DNA of 31,299 nt. Origin: an uncultured Prevotellaceae bacterium. GTDB taxonomy: Bacteria; Bacteroidota; Bacteroidia; Bacteroidales; Bacteroidaceae. The first letter of the stretch is position 1; each line of letters starts with the position of its first letter. Shown in pieces: positions 15,784-25,400 of the stretch. The stretch covers positions 1 through 31,299 of the forward strand of contig CADCEQ010000030.1 in NCBI GenBank assembly GCA_902800435.1. The letters run 5' to 3'. The position numbers and the translations under genes were made by a program. The notes below the pieces were generated by a model. It ran no database searches. It saw only the letters and a list, made by a program, of their open reading frames with translations, and was not told the DNA's origin.

Positions 15784-16896
15784 TCAATTGAGCAGTTCAC
15801 CCACCTTCTGAGACAAGTCTTCGCCTCTGAGATCCTTGGCAACAATCGTACCATCTTTGTCGAGCAACACATTTGAGGGAATGGCCTTTACATTATACTT
15901 CAGACAAGCTTCGCTCTCCCATCCCTTCAGATCGCTCATCTGCGGCCAGGGCATCTTGAGTTGCTCAATGGCCTTGAGCCAGGCCTCCTTCTTCTCGTCG
16001 AGCGAGACGCCGACGATTTCGAATCCCTTGTCATGGTACTGCTGGTAAGCCTTCAGCACGTATGGCATCTCGGCACGGCAGGGCCCACACCATGAGGCCC
16101 AGAAATCGACGAGCACCAACGGCTGCTTGCCGGCATAGTCGCTGACTGACATGACCTTCCCGTCGGCTGACGTCATGGTCAGGTCAGTAAACTTCTGTCC
16201 GACGGCAGTAGCCTTCTGCGCCTCACGCTCAGCCATGATGGCCTTGTAGACCGGATACTGCGGCTGTTTTTCGCCAAAGAGCTTCAGCACCTCCTCCTGT
16301 TCCTGATCGCTATAGATATGCATGTTATAGTAGAACAGCAGGTCGCTGATGGCTGATGGTACATGGTCGGTGATAAACTTCTTATGATACTGGTCCAAGA
16401 GTTGCTGCAGTGAATCGACCGTTGCCTTGGCCTTGGCTCGCTGCTGCTCAGTGAGGGTACTGTCTACACTCTGCTTCCAGGGCTTGTCCATCTGTTCGGC
16501 AATAGTTTTTTCGCCTTCGAGGTATTCCTTGTAAAGTTTGCCATTGGGCCCGCCCTCGATGAGATGTCCGCCTTCACCCTTTACAAGTTGTGCAGTGATG
16601 TCGGCATTCTCCAGGATGAACTCTGCAAATGTGGTTGGCTCGCCCTTGTGGATGGGCAGCAGGAAGCGCAGCGCAGCTCCTTCGGTTTCGCCAGTGAATT
16701 GAAACTTTCCGTTCTTGACAATTGCCGTGTCGTGTGGAATCATGTTGAAAAGTCCCTGCATTTCGCAGAGGAACACGGTGTCGCCATCTTCTACGCCCTC
16801 GGCCTGTCCATTAATGGTGTAGCCCGTGGCGGGCTTCTGCGAGCATGCAGCCAGCAGAAGCGCAGCGAGAATCATGAAAATATTAATCTTCTTCAT
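15784..16896 (-). CDS. TlpA/ResA-like thioredoxin lipoprotein with N-terminal DUF4369 domain
   Basis: A lipoprotein signal (MILAALLLAACSQ) is followed by a DUF4369 domain (YTINGQAEGVEDGDTVFLCE to about residue 130), a charged helical region, and a C-terminal thioredoxin fold (about 230-370). The redox centre is WASWCGPCRAEM. Other marks are the cis-Pro in VKAIPSNVLLDKDG. Family members are periplasmic thiol-disulfide oxidoreductases and are common in Bacteroidetes acquisition loci. This is the last gene of the long minus-strand operon, 9 bp after the preceding gene. The partner protein is unknown. Confidence 0.93.
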   Translation of the reverse strand: MKKINIFMILAALLLAACSQKPATGYTINGQAEGVEDGDTVFLCEMQGLFNMIPHDTAIVKNGKFQFTGETEGAALRFLLPIHKGEPTTFAEFILENADITAQLVKGEGGHLIEGGPNGKLYKEYLEGEKTIAEQMDKPWKQSVDSTLTEQQRAKAKATVDSLQQLLDQYHKKFITDHVPSAISDLLFYYNMHIYSDQEQEEVLKLFGEKQPQYPVYKAIMAEREAQKATAVGQKFTDLTMTSADGKVMSVSDYAGKQPLVLVDFWASWCGPCRAEMPYVLKAYQQYHDKGFEIVGVSLDEKKEAWLKAIEQLKMPWPQMSDLKGWESEACLKYNVKAIPSNVLLDKDGTIVAKDLRGEDLSQKVGELLN

Positions 16897-16905
16897 GGCT
16901 CAGCA

Positions 16906-18318
16906 TTATTTGTTACGTATAACAATCTTCTTGCCATCAGTCACGTAGATGCCGCTGCGAGACGGTTTTTCCAGCCGGCGACCGTCAATGGTAAAGAAGC
17001 TTTTGTCCTGCAGTCGGCTCACCTTTACAGTATTGACGCCTGTAGCCTCTGCTTCTACTTCCTCGTTGAAATAGATGACCTCTGGGGCCTCCAGTCCTGC
17101 ACCTACCATGTTGCCAAAGATGCGCATGTAGAGCGAGTTGGGAGCTATGGTTCCTGTGGTGATGCGGTTGAACAGCATCTTGTCGATGTCGAACGTGTAG
17201 TAGATGAACGTCAAGTCGTTCTCTTGGTCGATAGTGGGCAGGGTGTCAACCTGTACCCCCTGCTCTCCGCTCCAGCGGAAGAGGCTGCACGAGTAGCTCT
17301 CATCAGACTGTGCTTCTTCGCCAGACGCTGGTGATATGCTGACCTCGCCAGAGCCATAGAGGATGGCAGGCTTCTTGCCGGAGAGATAGTAGTTGGAGGA
17401 GATCCCCGTCAGGTGACTGACGCGTCGGCCCTCGGCATTGACCGAGTCGGCCATCTCGTTCTCATTGGTCATCGTATAGTACAGATAGGGGCTGTAGGAG
17501 TCAATCTGTTCTTGCAGTTCGAAGTCGTAGTTGCTGTAGAACACCTGATAGCCTCCTGCCTCGGGGAACTGCAGCGTCACCGTGCGTGAGTCGCTGAAGT
17601 TGGCCTCGTAGTTGGCAATGCCTGTCACATCGACCACGATGGTGGGGTCGGTAGATACCACCTGGCCGTCGAGTGTCCAATTGACGAACTGGCAGAACTC
17701 ATTGTTGGGAGTGGCCGTCAGCGTCACCTTGTCGCCGATGTCGTTTACCAGTTTGTCGATAGTCACTGTTCCCATAGCCGTCTGACGCTTGTTCACCTGA
17801 GCAGCGACGTGCGTGAAGAAAGCCCTGAAGCTGTTGTTGGGATCCAGTGGCATCTTGGCCGCCACCGTTATCGAATCGTCCGAGACCTCACTGCCAGTCG
17901 CCTCGTCCCAGTGCTTGCTTGTCTCGCCGTTGTCGAGTGTCAGCAAGGCATATCCGCTATCTCCGATTTTGTCTGTCACGGCGTAGGTTCTTACCAGGTT
18001 GTTTTCCTCGTCGAAGGTGTCCTTTGCAAAACCCAGCAGCTGCCACCCCTCGTTAGCCTTAGCATAGCCGTAAGCCAGTGTGGATTGAGTGGTAAACTCC
18101 CGGTCGACCGTTGCAGCCCACTGGATATTCTCCTCGGCCACCGCCACATTATCGACATAGACCAGTCCGGCACCTGTTGGATAGGCTTCGGCCTGCACCT
18201 TGAAGGCATACCAGTCGTCGCCGCCAGCCAGGGCGCTGAGTGTTGAACACATCACAAGCGCAAAGCCAAGGAGCAGTCGCTTGTTGCTTTTTGTAGTAAA
18301 TACTTTTTTCATAATCAT
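16906..18318 (-). other. Probable separate gene inside the fused frame: secreted InlB-repeat protein
   Basis: Starting at ATG 18318 (or 18312), this 470-residue stretch is a complete secreted protein with its own signal peptide, an InlB-type beta-repeat and the C-terminal tail ending KKIVIRNK. It would be the product if translation starts internally or if the A7 tract is A6. Confidence 0.6.
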
Positions 18319-19173
18319 TCGTTTTTTTGTTAATATGAACAGAATAGTTATTGTGATTATCAGCATGATGAGTGCCATCATCGGTGTAGGCCAGACTGGC
18401 CGTGGTGTCAGCGTCTGACGGGTCAGTGGCTTCGTGCTCGTGATGACGGGCCGCGCTTCTCCTGAATCATTGGTGAATACAGCGTTGCGCCACGCCCTTA
18501 CCAGCAGTTCGGGAGCCATCTTGTCGTTCAGCTGTCCGCTGTCGTTGCGACGTCCGAAGTAGCGCAAGCGGAAGTAGAGCGTCATCCAGGGCGAGTCGGT
18601 GCCTATGCTGTCCATGATGTCTCCGTAGGTGCCGTTCAGCAGGTCAGGAAGATGCTGATACCTGATGCTTTCGCCGATGAGCGACTTTTCTATGATCCAC
18701 ACACACATGGAACTACAATTGACCGTGATGAAGTCGTAGGTCCACCGGGCACCTTCAGCCAGCTCCTTGTCCAGGTTACGCCAGAGTTCCTGCTTCTCCT
18801 GCGGCAGCAGATTCAGTTCGTACTCTGTAATGCTTCTGCCCTGCCTGCGGTATTGCTCTATGAAATTCTCCGTTTGTGCCACCATGAATCCCGCCTTAGC
18901 CTGTCCTGTGATGAATTTCATCCGTTCGTTTTTGTCGAGTTTCATTTCGAACGTGAAGCAGTAGTCCAGGTGATGAGCCCTGCTCTGCATCCGTATGGCC
19001 GTGTGGCCGAAACAGTTGATGGCATTGTTGCCGGGACCTATTGTCAGTAGAGAGGCGCTAACGTCGTCCTTGTCATGAGGAGGTGCAGGCGTCTCAGCTG
19101 TCTCAGCTCTCGCCGCTATGGCCAGGGTCAGCATCAGGAGTGCCGTCAACCGTCTAATCAGCCTCTCGTACAT
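16906..19173 (-). CDS. Lnb_N/DUF4105 protein joined in frame to a secreted InlB-repeat protein
   Basis: Residues 1-285 are one protein: a signal peptide (ending AIAARAE), a DUF4105/Lnb_N-like domain (LLTIGPGNNAINCFGHTAIR, later TYDFITVNCSSMCVWII, a papain-like His/Cys arrangement) and a C-terminal membrane anchor (MMALIMLIITITILFILTKK). Residue 286 onward is another: Met-Ile-Met-Lys-Lys, a second signal peptide (LLLGFALVMCSTLSALAGG), beta-rich domains including a divergent InlB B-repeat (GDKVTLTATPNNEFCQFVNW), and the C-terminal tail FFTIDGRRLEKPSRSGIYVT. A membrane anchor followed by a signal peptide is not a sensible single protein. With one A fewer in an A7 run (18322-18328) the first gene would stop and overlap the second by ATGA. 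The fusion may be real, slippage-dependent or a sequencing error. Confidence 0.8.
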   Translation of the reverse strand: MYERLIRRLTALLMLTLAIAARAETAETPAPPHDKDDVSASLLTIGPGNNAINCFGHTAIRMQSRAHHLDYCFTFEMKLDKNERMKFITGQAKAGFMVAQTENFIEQYRRQGRSITEYELNLLPQEKQELWRNLDKELAEGARWTYDFITVNCSSMCVWIIEKSLIGESIRYQHLPDLLNGTYGDIMDSIGTDSPWMTLYFRLRYFGRRNDSGQLNDKMAPELLVRAWRNAVFTNDSGEARPVITSTKPLTRQTLTPRPVWPTPMMALIMLIITITILFILTKKRMIMKKVFTTKSNKRLLLGFALVMCSTLSALAGGDDWYAFKVQAEAYPTGAGLVYVDNVAVAEENIQWAATVDREFTTQSTLAYGYAKANEGWQLLGFAKDTFDEENNLVRTYAVTDKIGDSGYALLTLDNGETSKHWDEATGSEVSDDSITVAAKMPLDPNNSFRAFFTHVAAQVNKRQTAMGTVTIDKLVNDIGDKVTLTATPNNEFCQFVNWTLDGQVVSTDPTIVVDVTGIANYEANFSDSRTVTLQFPEAGGYQVFYSNYDFELQEQIDSYSPYLYYTMTNENEMADSVNAEGRRVSHLTGISSNYYLSGKKPAILYGSGEVSISPASGEEAQSDESYSCSLFRWSGEQGVQVDTLPTIDQENDLTFIYYTFDIDKMLFNRITTGTIAPNSLYMRIFGNMVGAGLEAPEVIYFNEEVEAEATGVNTVKVSRLQDKSFFTIDGRRLEKPSRSGIYVTDGKKIVIRNK
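18322..18328 (-). other. A7 homopolymer at the gene fusion point
   Basis: The minus strand reads ACAAAAAAACGAATGATTATG. With seven A's the frame runs through; with six it reads AAC GAA TGA and stops, with that TGA overlapping the ATG of the next gene. Runs of this length are prone to polymerase slippage. Confidence 0.7.
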
Positions 19174-19885
19174 ATCTTACACTCAGTTTATAGCTGGTAG
19201 GCTCCATACTCATGCGGCACACCTCCCGGCGGTTGTAGGTCATCTTGCGTACAAAGTAGTACTCTCCCCCCTTGTCGTCATCGGCAGTATCCGTCCAATA
19301 GTAGCCATAGACTCCCATGTAGAGCCAGTCGCCACCCACGCCCCTGTGCAGGAAGAAGTATCCACCCAGCAGCATGTTCAGGTCACTCTTGTCGTCATAG
19401 ACGCTGACCATCGATGGCGCTATGTCGCCCCGCCATCCGTCGCGAGCCGTATCGCCGGGGGCCATTCCCAATGCTTGCTCCAGGCGTTGCCAGTCAGCAT
19501 CGGTAGGCAGCCGCCACCCATCAGGACAGGCCATGTGTGCCCCTTTCAGCGTGTACAGACGGCCATAGCGTGCCAGATTTCGTGTGCTGCCGGGGTTGCT
19601 GCCCCCCGATGATCCGCCATTCTCGTCGCTGTCCAGATAGATGGTGCTGTTCACGTCGTCGTGGATGTCATAGCGCATGTTTTCCGTCATCCAGTCCAGT
19701 CCGCCGTAGGTGACATAGCCATACTGTTCGCCGTCACGGATGTCGGTGAATGTCCCTATGCGTTCAGGCCTGACCTTGGCCGCAGGCTCGTCGTCTTCGT
19801 TACACGCCGTGAGTGTAGCCACCAGAGCTCCAGCAACGAGTGCGATGCCAAGCAGGTATGTTGTCTTTTTCTTCTTCATCATCAT
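19154..19885 (-). CDS. FISUMP-domain lipoprotein
   Basis: The protein begins with a lysine-rich lipoprotein signal (LLGIALVAGALVATLTACNE). The rest matches the Fibrobacter succinogenes major paralogous domain: GGLDWMTENMRYD, YGRLYTLKGAHMACPDGWRL, PTDADWQRLEQALG, and a C-terminal YKLSVRYVRE. FISUMP proteins are surface or secreted proteins of unknown function, frequent in Bacteroidetes SusCD loci. The 3' end overlaps the start of the next gene by 20 bp, suggesting tight translational coupling. Confidence 0.87.
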   Translation of the reverse strand: MMMKKKKTTYLLGIALVAGALVATLTACNEDDEPAAKVRPERIGTFTDIRDGEQYGYVTYGGLDWMTENMRYDIHDDVNSTIYLDSDENGGSSGGSNPGSTRNLARYGRLYTLKGAHMACPDGWRLPTDADWQRLEQALGMAPGDTARDGWRGDIAPSMVSVYDDKSDLNMLLGGYFFLHRGVGGDWLYMGVYGYYWTDTADDDKGGEYYFVRKMTYNRREVCRMSMEPTSYKLSVRYVREAD

Positions 19886-19909
19886 AACTCTTCACTCTTT
19901 TCAATTCTG

Positions 19910-20830
19910 TTAGAATACATAGCCCAGACTGATGAGCACGTCGCGCACGGCCTCGGCCTTTTGCAGGATCAGGGGATAGCTGCCATACGTCTTGGCCAGC
20001 TGTTCGTCAGAATACTGTATGACCAGCAGGGCGTAGGTGCCGAGATCAGTCGTCATCGACGGGAATGAGGCGATGCCCGTAGAACTGAGGAATCCCCGCT
20101 GGTAGAGTTCGGCATTCGACGGCGTGCCAACGATACCCGCAGCACTGTAGTCGGTCTCGTACCATTCTGCACTATACTGATAGAACGTACCGAAGGCGGC
20201 ACTCTGGTTGACGGCCAGTTGTCCCACGATAGCGTTCAGTATGCGCTGTGCATACTGCTGTAGCTGTTGCTCGGTACGCTCGCGCTGTACTATGTAATTG
20301 CCCGCCACGACCACACACCGCTGGTTGCTGGCCGCATACGGATGGGAAACGGTGCCAGAGTACGTGTCCTTATAGCTGTTGATCATGTTACAGACCATCC
20401 AGCTGTAGGGTTTCAGGCCCTTTGTCAGGTGTGGCAGCACGTAGTGTGTCAAGAAGTCGGTGACCTGCTGCTTCTGAGCGTACTGTTGCAGATAGGTGAA
20501 GGTGTAGCTCATGGTGGTGCTCGACGACTGCCCGACGGTGTATGTCAGGTCAACGGTCTCCGTGAAGTATCTTGGCTGTCCGTTAATGTCAGTCCCAAGC
20601 AGCTTGTGCTGCAGGGTGTCGCTGAACAGCAGGTAGCAGCCCGTCTGTGTGTAGAACTGTCGGCGCAGTTGTGCCTCGTCGCTCATGTCGTCGGTCGAAG
20701 GTGCGAAGTTGGCCGAGGGATTGTTGAAGTCGGGCGTCAGTCCTTCCTCCTGTGCGCAGCTGCATGGCACGGCAGTGGTCAGAACCGCTGCTGCGCAACA
20801 TAGAATGAGTCGTGTCGGTTTTGTCATCAT
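19910..20830 (-). CDS. Uncharacterised SusCD-associated lipoprotein
   Basis: A signal peptide ending in PCSCAQEE suggests lipid attachment. The body begins with LRRQFYTQTGCYLLFSDTLQ and continues with YVLPHLTKGLKPYSWMVCNM and GNYIVQRERTEQQLQQYAQR. I recall similar proteins encoded after SusD genes. Substrate-import-associated zinc metallohydrolases sit in the same position, but no HExxH motif is present, so no catalytic role is supported. It lies 14 bp after susD and 24 bp before the FISUMP gene. It could act as a surface binding protein in a SusE/F-like position. Confidence 0.75.
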   Translation of the reverse strand: MMTKPTRLILCCAAAVLTTAVPCSCAQEEGLTPDFNNPSANFAPSTDDMSDEAQLRRQFYTQTGCYLLFSDTLQHKLLGTDINGQPRYFTETVDLTYTVGQSSSTTMSYTFTYLQQYAQKQQVTDFLTHYVLPHLTKGLKPYSWMVCNMINSYKDTYSGTVSHPYAASNQRCVVVAGNYIVQRERTEQQLQQYAQRILNAIVGQLAVNQSAAFGTFYQYSAEWYETDYSAAGIVGTPSNAELYQRGFLSSTGIASFPSMTTDLGTYALLVIQYSDEQLAKTYGSYPLILQKAEAVRDVLISLGYVF

Positions 20831-20844
20831 TGTAGGTAATATGT

Positions 20845-22458
20845 TCAGTATTCTACGGGTATCACGGTATATTCACGCCAGGCGTTTCCATTGTTCTCCA
20901 TGCCTGTGTTGAAGTCGAGCACCTCTTGCGGAATGGGTTGTGTCCATGAGGCATCGTCTTCGGTCAGCACGAAGCGGTGGGTCTCTATCGGTTTTGAAGA
21001 GCCTCGTTCCTCGTAGTACGTGTAGTTGTGTACAATCCTGATTTTCTCTGGCTGCACTGCACAGACTCTGTAACGGCGCAAGTCGAACCACCGCTGGCCT
21101 TGCAGCATCAGTTCGCGGCGGCGTTCCTGGCGCAGGTCACTCACCAGCTTGCTGCCTGTTGAGGTGATCAGGGCATTGGCGGCACCAACGGGGAAGCGAT
21201 GGGTGCGCAGCGTGTTCACCGCCTGTCGGGCTGCCTCTTCGTCACCCAGATAGGCCTCGGCTTCGGCCAGATTCAGATAAGCCTCTGCCGACCTCAACCA
21301 GAAGAGTGACGATATGGGGAACTGCTTGCCCATTTGGTATGCGGTGTAGCCGTAGTAGTAATAGTTGGCGGCTGTAGGGTCCAGCGGCGTGGTGAAGTTC
21401 TCGTGAGCGTCCTCTTGCATGATGACCCCCTGGAACGAGCCAGACTTCCAGATCCACCGGCTACGTCTCAGGTCGTTGGCTTCGAAGGCATTGTATAGCG
21501 AGTTGCTGATGCGCAGCCCCTGAGCCTGATAAGCCATCATGGCTGGCAGGTCGTCGCCGCCCATGGTGAAGATATTCTCTGGGTTGCCTGTCGTCATCAT
21601 GGGTTCAGTACTTGTTGGCAGGTCGCACAACTGTCCATGACTTTCCGTCACTTTCCGCGCATAGTCGGCTGCCTTCTGCCACTGCTGCATGTAGAGATAC
21701 ACACGGCTCAGCAGCAGTCTCACGGCAGTCTGGTCGGCCCTGTAGATACTTCGCCGGGACTGACTGACCCTCTTGAAGGCCGCTTCAGCCTGCAGCAGGT
21801 CGCTTTCCACCAACGTGAACACTTCGGCTACAGTGGAACGCTGCCATTTTTTGTCCTCAACCTCGGGCGACGTCTTCAGGGGTACGCCCAGTTGCTGGCT
21901 GGCTGTCTGCGGCTGATAGGGCTGTCCGTAGAGGCTGACCAGCGTCAGGTAATAGTAGGCTCTGAGGAATCGTGCCTCACCTTCCACCTTGGCCGTACCC
22001 TCTCTGTCAGCATCACTGCTGGCCGGTACGTCATTCAGACTGTTCAGGATGTTGTTGACTATGTTGATTTTCTTGTATGCCTGTGTCCAGAAGGCATTCT
22101 CTGGAAAGAACCCCGAATAGGTTTCGTTTTGGCCCACACGTTGTTGCCACGTCAGGTATCCGAACAGCCGCTGGTGGTCGTCGTACATGCCATAGCCATT
22201 GGGGAACGACACGTTTTGTTCTTCCACCTCGTCGGCCAGCAGGTGTATGAACATGCCGTGGTTCGACTGCGCATAAAAGTTCTGTTTGCCATTGACGGGC
22301 CAGTAAGCATCGCCAATGAGCAGCTCGTCAAGATCTTTCCACGAACGTACGTAGTCCGTGTCCTGCGAATACTCCTCCAAGAAGTCTGAGCAGGCTGCCA
22401 GCATGGCCACAACGCCCCATACGGCCAGGGTGCTGCCTAATAGTTGTATCTTCTTCAT
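20845..22458 (-). CDS. SusD/RagB family outer-membrane nutrient-binding lipoprotein
   Basis: A lipoprotein signal (VVAMLAACSDFLEE) is followed by the helical SusD architecture: KKINIVNNILNSL, GEARFLRAYYYLTLVSLYGQ (a SusD hallmark), TPR-like helices (YLYMQQWQKAADYARKVTES), and a C-terminal LRQERRRELMLQGQRWFDLR motif. SusD-like proteins cap the SusC channel and help capture ligand at the cell surface. The 537-residue length is normal. It lies 20 bp after the susC stop, in the standard order. Confidence 0.96.
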   Translation of the reverse strand: MKKIQLLGSTLAVWGVVAMLAACSDFLEEYSQDTDYVRSWKDLDELLIGDAYWPVNGKQNFYAQSNHGMFIHLLADEVEEQNVSFPNGYGMYDDHQRLFGYLTWQQRVGQNETYSGFFPENAFWTQAYKKINIVNNILNSLNDVPASSDADREGTAKVEGEARFLRAYYYLTLVSLYGQPYQPQTASQQLGVPLKTSPEVEDKKWQRSTVAEVFTLVESDLLQAEAAFKRVSQSRRSIYRADQTAVRLLLSRVYLYMQQWQKAADYARKVTESHGQLCDLPTSTEPMMTTGNPENIFTMGGDDLPAMMAYQAQGLRISNSLYNAFEANDLRRSRWIWKSGSFQGVIMQEDAHENFTTPLDPTAANYYYYGYTAYQMGKQFPISSLFWLRSAEAYLNLAEAEAYLGDEEAARQAVNTLRTHRFPVGAANALITSTGSKLVSDLRQERRRELMLQGQRWFDLRRYRVCAVQPEKIRIVHNYTYYEERGSSKPIETHRFVLTEDDASWTQPIPQEVLDFNTGMENNGNAWREYTVIPVEY

Positions 22459-22478
22459 ACGTACTTATCTTGTTCTTG

Positions 22479-25400
22479 TTAAAAGTCAATAGTCACCCCC
22501 AGCGTATAGCTTGGTGTGTCAGACAGTTGTACCTGTGAGAATCCTCCCTGCGTAGGAGTCTGTCCGCGCAGTCTGCTGTTGCACCATGTATTCAGGTTAT
22601 ACCCGCTGACGGTCAGGGCCAGTCGTTCCAGTCCGAGACGTTTCAGCTGCTGCCGCGTCAGTTCGTAGGTGAGCGAAAGCGTTGATAGTTTCAGATAGTC
22701 GGCACTGACCACCCGCACGTCAGAGTAGTCGTACATCTGCCAGGCATTGTCGGCTATATGAGCCCCTTTCCAGGTAATCTGCGAGTCGCCGCCCTGTGCC
22801 CAGTGCATGTTATAGTACCAGTAGGCAGGGTTTCCCTGTCCGATGACTGCCGGAATATTGGTATGCAGCTCGTCGCCGGGTTTCATCCATCGGTTTAGTA
22901 GGTCACGGTTGACGTTAGCCTCAGATGAGTAACCCGATCCGTTCAGCCCGTCGAAGAGGCGGAACAATCGTGTCTTGGCACCTATATTATATAAGAAGGT
23001 GACCGCCAGCCGCCACTGCCTGTAGGTGAACGTATTGTTGAAGCTGCCCGTGATGTCGGGCTCGCGCTTGCCGCTGGGTGTGAGTACCCGTGTATAGGTG
23101 GCGTAGTTGTCGGCATGAGAGATTTCGTTATAACGGTCTTCCCAGTCGTCGAACACGGGGCCGCCGTCCACTGGGCTGAGTCCGGCAAACCGATAGCTGT
23201 AGAAGGTGCCTACGGGCTGTCCCTGTACCACGGCGGCTCCGCTGAGAAAGTCGTCCAGCTCGTAGGTCTCGGCGCCAGGGGTGGTCTTGATCTGGTTGTA
23301 AATCTTCGACAGATTGCCCGAGACAATCCAGTAGAAGTTGCGCAGTCTGACGGGTGTGGCCGTGACGGTGAAGTTGAAACCCTTGTTGACGATGGTGCCG
23401 CTGTTGACCACATACGACTCAAAGCCATTGATGTCGGAAATCCGCTTCGACAGGAAGGCATCCGTCGTTCTCTTATAGTAATACTCTGCCTCTAACTGCA
23501 GCCGGTTGTTGAGCAGCGACACTTCCAGACCGATGTTCGTAGAGCGCGTCTTCTCCCATTTCAAGTCGGGGTTGGCAAAGGCTGCCGCAGTCGACACCAT
23601 CTCGTCGTAGTAAGCATTCATGTTTCCTTTCCGAATGACGAGTTCTGGTGTCTGGTCGTCTAGCATGTTACCCTGTTCGCCATAGCTGGCTTTCAGTGTC
23701 AGTTGTTCCAGCCACTTCCATTCCAGGTTTAGGATGTCGCGCAGGTTCGCATTGCCCGAGACTGACCAGATAGGCAGCAGTTTCTCGTTGCTTCTCGACC
23801 CGAACTTGTTCGAACCGTCGTACCGGCCGTTGGCATTCAGCGTGAAGAACGACTTATAGCTGTATGACAGTGTGGCGTATGCCGACAGCATGTTCGAGCG
23901 TGTGTCAGTAATGACAGGCACGCTGGCCTGCACCCAGTTCCAGTACTCGGTGAAGGTGGCGGGAATCATCGAGGCGAATGTGCGTCCACGGTCTTTGTAG
24001 TAGCCTCGCTGCGTGTGGTCATAGCCCGTGTAGGCCGTGCTGTTGGCCTCCAGACCGGCAGCAAAATTAATGTTATGGCGGTATTCACTGAAATATTTGT
24101 TGTAATTGCCTTGCAGACGTGCTGTCCAGCCAATAGTCTTGTCCTGCTGTTTTCGCAATTCGCCGCCATACGGCATGGTGCCGCTGGTATTGCGTGGGGC
24201 ATCCATCTCGCCACGTCGCAGATTCGATGCATAGAAGGTGTCCTCACCCCACCAGTTCTCAATATCGGCATGCTGAAGGTTGGCCGATACCACGGCATTG
24301 AAAAAGAGATTGTCCGAAACCTGATAGCGCAGGTTCGCAGTGGCCGTGACGGCATCGGTTGTCTGGCTGACAGACGAGTTGTCCAGTTCATGAAGGATGC
24401 TATAACCATACCATCCCATGTTGGTTCCGGCCTTCTGGTACTTGTAGTACGAACCGTCGGCATTGAAGGCCGGGATGGCTCTGCTGGTGTTGTAGGCATA
24501 GTCTATGGTGTTGTTGGCATCCTGGGCATACTGCCGTTTGTTGAGGTATCCGCTGACGTTGAACTGGAGTTTGAACTTGTCGCTGAGATCCATGTCGGTC
24601 TTCGACATGGCAGTATAGCGCCTGTTCGTATTGCCCGTAATAACGTCGTCCTGGTCAGTATATCCTATTGACGTGTAGTATCTCACCTTTTCTGAGCCTC
24701 CAGAAACAGAAACAGAGTGGTCGTGCGAGAATGAGTTGTGGCACAGTATGTCAAACCAGTCGGTGTTCATGGTCTGCATCCGTCCCACTTCCTGCTCAAA
24801 TTCTTGCTGCGAATACACGCCAGTGTAAAGGTTTTGCAGCGCCTGCTCGTAGCCTACTTTGGGCATACCCAACGGAAAGATGTAGTGCTGGTCGGTGAGA
24901 TATTGCGAGAACTGTATGCGCTCTTTCGAGTTCATCAGATTGATTTTCTCGTCGGTATAGTAAGGCCGTCTTCTCACGGTGAACTGTCCTGAGTAGCTGA
25001 TAATGGGCTTGCCTTCGCGTCCGCTCTTTGTGGTCACCACAATGACGCCATTGGCCGCCCTCGTACCGTACAGGGCAGTGGCAGCGGCATCTTTCAGCAC
25101 ATCAATGCGCTTGATGTCCTGGGGGTTGATGCCGGCAATGGCATTTCCGATGCGGTTCACGTAGTCAGGGTCGTTGAGCACGTCGGCAGTAAGTGCGACC
25201 GGATCGGTCATGATGATGCCGTCGACAACCCACAGGGGTTCGCGGTTGCCCACCAGGGTGGAGGTGCCTCGGATGCGAATGCGGTTTGTTGCGTTTATCT
25301 CGCCCGAAGTGTTGAGTGTGATGAGGTCGGGGATTTTGCCTTCCAGCATCTTCGAGACGTCAGCCACGCCTGCAATCTGCAATTCATCCATGTTTTTCGA

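Noticed and set aside
16564..17334. Plus-strand open frame of 256 codons
   Set aside because: It lies opposite the TlpA-like and InlB-repeat genes and shows no domain or signal peptide.
19910..20830. Substrate-import-associated zinc metallohydrolase
   Set aside because: The gene position fits, but no HExxH or other zinc motif is present.
21637..24671. Plus-strand open frames opposite SusD and SusC
   Set aside because: Antisense shadows of well-supported genes.
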